A DNA stretch of 27,473 nucleotides, taken from positions 10,043 through 37,515 of IMG/VR virus record IMGVR_UViG_3300001450_000090. One strand, 5' to 3'. The notes below the pieces were generated by a model. The model saw nothing but the letters and a program-made list of their open reading frames with translations, had not been told where the DNA came from and made no database searches. This DNA comes from a virus. Positions 15,981 to 21,966 of this stretch are shown piece after piece (position 1 is the first letter of the stretch; every line of letters begins with the position of its first letter). Position numbers and translations under genes: made by a program.

Positions 15981-16319
15981 TTACACTCCTAACGCCGGCA
16001 GTACTTCTTCTAAATTCAGGGGAATATAAATCGTAGCTCCCGTGTTTATTTGAGATTCCATACAGTAGCCGTTCCACCATGCGATAACCCACCAATATCG
16101 TGTATCGCCATAGTACTGATGAGCTAAATTGTAGAGACGATCTCCGTACTTCCAAATGTGAGAGTTGGTAAGCGTGGCTGCGCGTTGGCTAATTGTGGGA
16201 TTTCTCAAGGAGAACGTAGCGTATTGCTCGATCTCTTTTAGATCTCGCGACTTACGCAGCGGCTCATAGTATTCTGTGTTGTTGAATATCTTTCGTATTT
16301 TATAGTATCTTGATGGCAT
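15981..16319 (-). CDS. LysM-containing baseplate wedge protein, gp53-like
   Basis: This 112-aa protein carries a LysM-like fold from about residue 50 to the end: THIWKYGDRLYNLAHQYYGD, then YWWVIAWWNGY, then GATIYIPLNLEEVLPAL. Small phage LysM proteins of this type (T4 gp53, P2 gpX) tie the hub to the wedges. The first 50 residues (RYYKIRKIFNNTEYYEPL..SRDLKEIEQYATFSL) are typical of the gp53 N-terminus. Its ribosome site is weak (AAGAAAAC), unlike its neighbours. Position between the hub gene and a baseplate/tube-initiator gene agrees with this role. Confidence 0.8.
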   Translation of the reverse strand: MPSRYYKIRKIFNNTEYYEPLRKSRDLKEIEQYATFSLRNPTISQRAATLTNSHIWKYGDRLYNLAHQYYGDTRYWWVIAWWNGYCMESQINTGATIYIPLNLEEVLPALGV

Positions 16320-16355
16320 AAATGTTTTCTTTTGTTCTTGTGGTGTGTCCTCAAC

Positions 16356-17411
16356 CTATGTCGTGATGTCGTGAACCTCTACTGTTGTTCTGTTCCCGCC
16401 GCCGCCGGGCTCTCCAGAAATTCCACGGCCGTGGCCTTTTTTGTAATCCTCTGGCAAATCCGAAACGTCTAGATCATCGAGGGCTGCTCCAGCGTCTTTA
16501 GAAGCTTGCGTTGCTGGGTCTTCTGGCTTCGCAGCTTCGGCGGCTTCTTGTTCTGTTGTTTCTCCACCGGTACCGGTCGGGAGAGGTGCGTCGGCATCTC
16601 CACCAAGAGCGCCTTTGGCGCCATCGGTGGGGCCCGCAGCTGGTTTGGCGGTTGCACTAGCAAGCTGGGCACCATAAGGAAAGTTGGGGGCTGCGAATTC
16701 TGGCTGGGCGTTACCGTCTTTCCCGATCCAACCAACTGTATGTTCGTGAATCGGAGCAAAGTCTATAATAATCTCGATACCTTTAGGTAACAACGCTTCT
16801 AGCGTTCCTTGTGAGTTCTTTTCTATTGAACCCATGTCTAAGTTATCTATGTTGTGATTGATCGTACAGTTCGTGATGACTCCTAACAAACCTTGGGATG
16901 CATCATTCGATGATTTATATGATGAATATGTCTGAGTTGCGTTTTTGGTATTCGGCCCAACTGAACTATCCGTTTTCTGAAGAAGGTTTACGAGCTTGAG
17001 GCGCACTAGCGGTGACTGCGCGATAGTCGTAGCGCTCTGTACGTCCGTGTACATTGGATATAAAAACTGAACAAGCTGTTGCGCCTTGGCTAAATTTTCG
17101 TACGCTTCTCCGGACGATGCAGCCGGCACCATGAAGGCTATTGCAATCTTACGCTGAGTTTGTTTAAACATGTAGATAGGATCAGCGCGGCCATATACTG
17201 TTTCGCCCGACCAATCAGATGCGTAAGTCTCGTTAAATGTGTTGATAAACGCCTTAAAGAACAATTCTTTGCCTGACGGCATATGCATAAAGGATATGAC
17301 AGCGCCGCCGTTGCCGCGCGCATCTCCACCATCAACATAGGGAGAACCTTTGCTAGCATCGTATCCAAGATTATAGTCTTTGTAATTAAAACTTTTTGGG
17401 TCAGTACCCAT
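16356..17411 (-). CDS. Baseplate or tail-tube-initiator-like structural protein with low-complexity tail
   Basis: This 351-aa protein has a folded first part (about 1-245): KAFINTFNETYASDWSGETVYGRADPIYMFKQTQRKIAIAFMVPA, then AQQLVQFLYPMY. The pattern YGR-DP-Y-TxR with a later LYPxY recurs in baseplate proteins of many contractile phages. Residues about 250-340 are low complexity, rich in A, G, P, E, D and T, ending GEPGGGGNRTTVEVHDITT. The start has AAGGAGATAGAAA. It lies between the tape measure and LysM genes, where tube-initiator and baseplate genes usually are. The exact counterpart in T4 (gp48 or gp54) cannot be settled by eye. Confidence 0.65.
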   Translation of the reverse strand: MGTDPKSFNYKDYNLGYDASKGSPYVDGGDARGNGGAVISFMHMPSGKELFFKAFINTFNETYASDWSGETVYGRADPIYMFKQTQRKIAIAFMVPAASSGEAYENLAKAQQLVQFLYPMYTDVQSATTIAQSPLVRLKLVNLLQKTDSSVGPNTKNATQTYSSYKSSNDASQGLLGVITNCTINHNIDNLDMGSIEKNSQGTLEALLPKGIEIIIDFAPIHEHTVGWIGKDGNAQPEFAAPNFPYGAQLASATAKPAAGPTDGAKGALGGDADAPLPTGTGGETTEQEAAEAAKPEDPATQASKDAGAALDDLDVSDLPEDYKKGHGRGISGEPGGGGNRTTVEVHDITT

Positions 17412-17432
17412 TTTCTATCTCCTTGCTGATAA

Positions 17433-20123
17433 TTAGGCGTTAGCCACTTTTACTTCTCCACCGACCACATCGATGACGAAGTTTTTCAGTGTGTCGTTGG
17501 TGTCGCCCAACTTAATTACTAATGGTGCTTGAATCTTCGTTGCGCCTTGGCTACCATCACTCTGTTTTTGGCCGGCTTGCATTGCGGCTGTCACACCGCC
17601 GCCTACTGCGCCGGCCATCAACGTTGCGGGCGCTAACGCTGCGCCGACTGCGGCGCCGGCCACAACAGTTGTTGCCAGCACTGCTTCTAAAAGTAGTGTC
17701 TTTTTCAGATCCATCTGTTCGATGGTGTTGCCCAGCAGTCGGATGGAGTCCGTGATGTCATCAATATATGTAACTTGAAAATCTTCGAATGTCTTCATAA
17801 AGCTGGTAATATCTCCTAGCTTATTAAAGTTCATTAGCTTAAGGGCTATGCTGAGGCCGGCCATGGCTATCCCCAGTGCTCCCAGAGCAATGCCGGCCGC
17901 GGCCATCAAGGGGGCGCCGTATATGAGTATTCCAAAGAACAAACTAAGTGCAAGAAGTTTGGGTACTTCGATGACACCGAACATCGAGGTCAGGCCCTCT
18001 GCCATAAATCCAACGCCGGCTGCAGCTATACCAATTCCTGCGCCAACCATAAAGATGGAGGCTCCAATAGATATCAAGACCGCAGCAAAAACGGCCATAC
18101 CGATCATCACTGGGGGTGCTGCAAGAGTTGCTCCTAAGACACCCAATCCGGCGGCCATAAACTTCGCCCCGATGGCAAGTCCAATAAGAATAATACCCAT
18201 GCCCGCCATCTGCGTGTTATCAAGCTGAGAGAATCCTAATGCCATGATCCCCAAACCGATTCCAATCATCAATATCGCTGCGCCGAACGCTAGAAGTGTC
18301 GGGATCATTGTGGATTTCGCTGCAGTAGCGGCCGTGGCGGCGCCGGTGTTCGTGCCGACTGCCGTTGTATTAGCGCCTTGGGCGATTGTGTTCAGCCCCA
18401 CGGCAGTTGTGTCTGCTGATTTGGTGAGTGTATTTTTTGCGGTTGACATTGCATTCAATTCTTCGGCGGCCGTATTGGTTGTTGTGGCAGTGGTCGCTGC
18501 CCATGTTGCATAGGAGTTGAGCAATGTAAAGAATGTGTTCGCAATCATGGCCAGCTTGATGAGGCCGAAGATACCCAGCGCTAATCCCAAATAGTATTTG
18601 TTCTCAATGATGGCTCCAGTGAATTTGGTCAAGATCTCGACAGTGGGGAGGATTGCCGTGCTGAAATCGGCCAAAAGGTTTTTGTATGAGTCCATCACAC
18701 CCTGTGCCGCGGCGGCGCGCTTCTTCTGTTCGATTAAACTTTCGGCACTTTCGTTAGTTGCCCCGCCCAATGAATCCATATCTCCAGACAGCATCATAGC
18801 CAACTCGCCAACGTCTTTAAGTCCCAGTGTGTCTTTATAGAAGTTCTTCTGGTAATAGCTCATGTCGTCGAACGATAGGCCGGCGTCGAGGATCGAATCT
18901 CGAATCATTCCGAATCGTTCAGCGGGGTCTGTCGCCATCATTAGATCCATCGCGTTAACCATATTTCCGCCCAAGGCTGCATTTAGCTTCCCGGCTTGTT
19001 CGGCTGCACCCTCAAAAGTGTCAAACTTGTTGGTGATAGCTAAGACCTTTTCCATTTCCATGCCAGTAATTTTTTGAATGTGGGCAAGGTCCTTGAAGGC
19101 TTTTACACCCTGAGAACCAAACTTGGCTAAGGAGCCGCCCATTTTTGCATATTGTGCTGCGAATTGTCCCTGTTCTATGCCTAGCGCCCGGGCGGTGGAG
19201 GCCAGTTCGCCTTGGGTTTGGATGGCTTGGATCGAGCCTTGGTTGGCAAACTTCATACTGTTCTGGACGCCCTGTGCATAGTCGCCGTATGCTACCCCAA
19301 GCTCACCGGCCAGAGAGGCAGACGTCACCAAAGCATCCTGCTCTGATTTGTTCATCAATGTAAAGTCGGTGGTAGTCTTGATTAAAGCATTCTGAGCCTC
19401 AGCGGCATTCGTCATGGTGACACCATAGGCTCGGAGTGACTGAGTGGTGCTGGTAATGCGCGACTCGTAGGCGTCTCCAAGCTGCATGTTTTTGCGAAAA
19501 TCAGCAAACACTTTGTCTGCCTCTTTAATCTGTTCGATCATGGCTGAGAAGGCCGACGTTAAGATGCCATCGCCCATAGCGGAGATCTTATTAAGTGCAA
19601 GCTGTGCTTTTTGTTTGCCTTTTATCGCTACTATGGCCTGTGCTGCAGCTGCGGTGAACTTTTTCTCAAGCGGGGATGCGGCGCCGAGGGAGCTATTTAC
19701 CTTTTCATGAGCCTCCCTGAGAGCAGTTACTGCATTCAGCTGTTTATCAAGCTCTGCAAGCGTACCGCCGGCGAGTTCGAGGGTCTTTTTTTCTTCGTCT
19801 GTCAGTTCTTTTTGTGAGATGAGCTTTTGGCGAATAACCTCTAGAATCTTTTCTTCTCTTTCTAAGCGAACTTGAGCTAAAAGGCGTGATCTTTCAGACG
19901 TCGCATATCTTTCTTTGTCTGTCGCTAGCGCTTGTTCTAATATTTCTGCTTCAGATTTAAGTTTATCGATCTTCTCCTGTGATCTGGCGATAGTGTCTTT
20001 TTCAATCTTTGCTCGTTCTTTGAGAATGTCATTAATAGCCTGAGCTTTAGTGCGACCCTCCTCCATGAGTCTATTGATTTCTGTTAATTCTGCAGGGGTA
20101 TATTTACTTTCGTCGCCAGCCAT
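17433..20123 (-). CDS. Tail tape measure protein
   Basis: This 896-aa protein sets tail length and is ejected before DNA. Residues about 15-140 are a coiled coil rich in K, E and L. A soluble helical part follows. A Thr/Ala-rich repetitive section lies at 540-605 (copies of TTAVGxNT). Long hydrophobic segments occupy about 508-540, 605-660, 672-708 and 722-760 (Gly/Ala-rich, such as ILMIGIGLGIMALG), likely to enter the host inner membrane. With about 1.5 angstrom per residue the tail would be near 134 nm. Its place after tube and chaperone genes is canonical. An AAAGGG site precedes the ATG, and a terminator stands between it and the chaperone gene. Confidence 0.9.
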   Translation of the reverse strand: MAGDESKYTPAELTEINRLMEEGRTKAQAINDILKERAKIEKDTIARSQEKIDKLKSEAEILEQALATDKERYATSERSRLLAQVRLEREEKILEVIRQKLISQKELTDEEKKTLELAGGTLAELDKQLNAVTALREAHEKVNSSLGAASPLEKKFTAAAAQAIVAIKGKQKAQLALNKISAMGDGILTSAFSAMIEQIKEADKVFADFRKNMQLGDAYESRITSTTQSLRAYGVTMTNAAEAQNALIKTTTDFTLMNKSEQDALVTSASLAGELGVAYGDYAQGVQNSMKFANQGSIQAIQTQGELASTARALGIEQGQFAAQYAKMGGSLAKFGSQGVKAFKDLAHIQKITGMEMEKVLAITNKFDTFEGAAEQAGKLNAALGGNMVNAMDLMMATDPAERFGMIRDSILDAGLSFDDMSYYQKNFYKDTLGLKDVGELAMMLSGDMDSLGGATNESAESLIEQKKRAAAAQGVMDSYKNLLADFSTAILPTVEILTKFTGAIIENKYYLGLALGIFGLIKLAMIANTFFTLLNSYATWAATTATTTNTAAEELNAMSTAKNTLTKSADTTAVGLNTIAQGANTTAVGTNTGAATAATAAKSTMIPTLLAFGAAILMIGIGLGIMALGFSQLDNTQMAGMGIILIGLAIGAKFMAAGLGVLGATLAAPPVMIGMAVFAAVLISIGASIFMVGAGIGIAAAGVGFMAEGLTSMFGVIEVPKLLALSLFFGILIYGAPLMAAAGIALGALGIAMAGLSIALKLMNFNKLGDITSFMKTFEDFQVTYIDDITDSIRLLGNTIEQMDLKKTLLLEAVLATTVVAGAAVGAALAPATLMAGAVGGGVTAAMQAGQKQSDGSQGATKIQAPLVIKLGDTNDTLKNFVIDVVGGEVKVANA

Positions 20124-20164
20124 GAGAGTTTTCCCTTTTTTCTAGAAATAATTAGTTATGTACC

Positions 20165-20191
20165 AAAAAAGGTGAGGCTTTTAACCTCACC
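20165..20191 (-). terminator. Intrinsic terminator between tail chaperone and tape measure genes
   Basis: The minus-strand RNA folds GGUGAGG (20191-20185) and CCUCACC (20177-20171) around a 7-base loop, followed by six U (20170-20165). The TGA stop of the chaperone frame (20189-20187) lies in the rising stem. It probably lowers tape measure expression relative to tube and chaperone, since far fewer copies of it are needed. Confidence 0.8.
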
Positions 20192-20510
20192 CTCCGGCGC
20201 CGGGCCAGCCGCGGGGGGCTCCCGGTTGATTTTGAGCAGACAAAGTTTGCGTATTACTGCCGCCTTGACCCTTTGAGGCTTTTTGCATTGCCTCAGCTTC
20301 ATCTTTCAGTTGCTTCATAAGTCGTTTAACAAACCACTCGCGTAAACCAATTGGAAGATTGTAAGCTTCGGAAAATGACCAGCCTCCTGAATATTTTAAG
20401 AAGAAAAACTGCTCATATATGTGTTCCGAGTACTCATCGGTCAGGCCAAAAAAAGTCCGCAGTGAGCGGAACCTCCAGTTCCTGCGCATGATCACACTCA
20501 TTGCACTCAA
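20187..20510 (-). CDS. C-terminal frame of the tail assembly chaperone, probably reached by frameshift
   Basis: The frame is open from 20510 to the stop at 20189-20187. The part after the T7 run, 86 residues from G (codon at 20447), reads like a real protein: LTDEYSEHIYEQFFFLKYSGGWSFSEAYNLP in pieces, then LREWFVKRLMKQLKDEAEA and a Gly/Pro/Gln-rich tail. The upstream residues are an antiphase reading of the neighbouring gene. The only candidate starts (TTG 20510, ATG 20501) have no ribosome site, so independent translation is unlikely. The frame is +1 relative to the upstream gene. A fusion made at the T7 run would have 367 aa. In many phages a longer chaperone made by frameshift (lambda gpGT) recruits the tape measure, and this frame lies directly before that gene. 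Confidence 0.65.
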   Translation of the reverse strand: MSAMSVIMRRNWRFRSLRTFFGLTDEYSEHIYEQFFFLKYSGGWSFSEAYNLPIGLREWFVKRLMKQLKDEAEAMQKASKGQGGSNTQTLSAQNQPGAPRGWPGAGG

Positions 20511-21291
20511 AATGCTGATTCATGTCGAGATTCGGTGCCGCCATTTTAAAGACGAGCCGAAGGTGACGAGCATCCTGAGAAGGCATGTTCTCTACAAGAT
20601 AGTTAATAGATTTCTGTGTCTCATCTCCATTAACTGCGTTGATAATGAGCTTGAGTTGTCGCGTTACTGCGTTTTCATCTCGCCGGTTCTTACGTGCAGT
20701 CTCCATTTGATTCATAAGAGACTTTTCGTCGCCGCCGGTGAGAAGTCGATAAACAACTTCAACTTTTGTTTGAGGAAGAATCGTTGTAAACGTTCCGTCT
20801 CCGTTGTCTGTTGCCTCATCGGCACTCAAGCCCGCGCCGGCGTACGTTTCAATCTCATTCAAATCAAAAGAATACTCTTGATTAGCGCCACAAGCAGGGC
20901 ATCCGATTTTGGTTACGTAATCGTTGCCGTAACCGGAAATGCGTGTAGCCACAAGCACAGCGTTTCTATCGCCGACTAGCAACTGGGAAGGGTTTATGGT
21001 CTTGTTCACGATGACACTCTGTAAAAGCCGATCAAGGGCGATGCCCTTCTTTAGCAGCGAGCGCGACGTGAGTAAGTCCTCTTCTTTCGCGGTCATTTGT
21101 TTGATCTCAATTGTAGACACCCCATGTAGGGGGTGTCCTTCTGGGTAAAATTTGCCCCCAGATGGTAGCTCAACGAAATCGGTCGGGACAACAAATGAAA
21201 ATCCGTCCGAGTTACCGTCTTGCATAAGTGGCGCGGGGGGAGTGCTGTCAGTGTTACTGTGCGTTCCCATACGCTCTTTGTTTCTAGCCAA
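20434..21291 (-). CDS. gp26-like baseplate/tail assembly protein, likely the short form of a tail chaperone
   Basis: This 285-aa protein has a T4 gp26-like plan: an N-terminal part (FVVPTDFVELPSGGKFY, then STIEIKQMTAKEEDLLTSRSL), a first zinc knuckle CPACG with EYSFDLNEIE, a middle with MNQMETARKNRR, and a final knuckle CNECDHAQELEVPLTADFFWP. I take TTG 21291 as start because GAGGTG lies at the right distance, while the in-frame ATG at 21270 lacks a good site. The gene stands between the tube and tape measure genes, the usual place of tail assembly chaperones. Its last 77 bases overlap the next frame and include a T7 run and two small hairpins. Whether it remains in the virion or acts only in assembly is unknown. 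Confidence 0.7.
   Translation of the reverse strand: MARNKERMGTHSNTDSTPPAPLMQDGNSDGFSFVVPTDFVELPSGGKFYPEGHPLHGVSTIEIKQMTAKEEDLLTSRSLLKKGIALDRLLQSVIVNKTINPSQLLVGDRNAVLVATRISGYGNDYVTKIGCPACGANQEYSFDLNEIETYAGAGLSADEATDNGDGTFTTILPQTKVEVVYRLLTGGDEKSLMNQMETARKNRRDENAVTRQLKLIINAVNGDETQKSINYLVENMPSQDARHLRLVFKMAAPNLDMNQHFECNECDHAQELEVPLTADFFWPDR
20448..20454 (-). promoter_or_regulatory. Putative programmed frameshift site (T7 run) in the chaperone overlap
   Basis: The upstream frame reads GAC TTT TTT TGG. A +1 slip of the Phe tRNA on TTT-T, or a -2 slip, re-pairs fully and enters the next frame at GGC. A 5-bp hairpin (20456-20470, TCCGC/GCGGA) lies right before it and another (20468-20482, GGAAC/GTTCC) before that, with an internal GGAGG in the loop region. 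A -1 slip would not reach the open frame. Confidence 0.6.
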
Positions 21292-21314
21292 TGTTCACCT
21301 CGTTATTTGCTATG

Positions 21315-21899
21315 TTAAATCTTGAAGAACTCAGAACCGCCGGAAGTCTTAAGGGCGGAACCATCTGTGTTCTCGGTTTTGAGCATGGCCCAGTCATACT
21401 TGAGGGTCAGTGCAACTTCAGTTAAGTCGTCACCGCCATACTCCAAATCTCCGTACTTGACTTCAGAGAGCCAAGAGTTATAAAGTGTCCACTTCTCAAG
21501 AGAGTTGCCATCCGAATCAATTTGTGTTACGGTAACGGCACCAAGCGCAGTAGAGGCCTTAGCCTTCGACATTGTAGCCCACTCGTTAACGTTGGGGGGC
21601 GGTGTATAACCTGCCTGAACAACAATGTCCGAGAAGGTAGCCGCAACGTCTGGATCGACGGGGTCTACTAAGGTAATACTCACATCTTGCCATGTCACCG
21701 AACCGGGGTAAAAGAACGTATGGTTAAGGTACTTGTGCTCTGCGGCGCCGATTTGGAACGAAGGCTTAGATGCTGCCTTAGCGTACCATGCGGTTGCGTT
21801 CTCGCCAGAGATACCGTCAAAGTTTACAATAAATCTAAATTTTCTTTTGGGGTCTCTTAAAGTAGCGTCTTCGCTATGATTTTTTGTCCAGAATGGCAT
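21315..21899 (-). CDS. Tail tube protein, gp19-like
   Basis: At 194 aa it fits T4 gp19 (163 aa) with small additions. Typical features are the N-terminal PKRKFRFIVNFDGI, the central AASKPSFQIGAAEHKYLNHTFFYPGSVTWQDVSITLVDP in pieces, and the late LYNSWLSEVKYGDLEYGGDDLTEVALTLKYDWA, which form the beta-sandwich of stacked tube rings. It follows the sheath gene and precedes the chaperone gene, the normal order. The start has CAGGAG about 11 bases upstream, a rather long spacing. Confidence 0.92.
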   Translation of the reverse strand: MPFWTKNHSEDATLRDPKRKFRFIVNFDGISGENATAWYAKAASKPSFQIGAAEHKYLNHTFFYPGSVTWQDVSITLVDPVDPDVAATFSDIVVQAGYTPPPNVNEWATMSKAKASTALGAVTVTQIDSDGNSLEKWTLYNSWLSEVKYGDLEYGGDDLTEVALTLKYDWAMLKTENTDGSALKTSGGSEFFKI

Positions 21900-21943
21900 A
21901 GTATGGGAACTCCTGTAGTGTTTCTAACTTTAATTAGTGTGCC

Positions 21944-21959
21944 GGGGCGAAATCGCCCC
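21944..21959. other. Perfect GC hairpin between sheath and tube genes
   Basis: ggggcga and tcgcccc form a short perfect palindrome around an AA centre. On the plus strand it is followed by cTTTCTTTT, so it could end antisense transcripts. On the minus strand no U-run follows; there it may protect the tube mRNA 5' end after processing. Function is inferred from shape only. Confidence 0.5.
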
Positions 21960-21966
21960 CTTTCTT

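Noticed and set aside
20448-20510. The second chaperone frame as an independent gene from TTG 20510 or ATG 20501
   Set aside because: No ribosome site stands before either codon, and the first 20 residues are only the other gene read out of phase. Frameshift fusion fits better.
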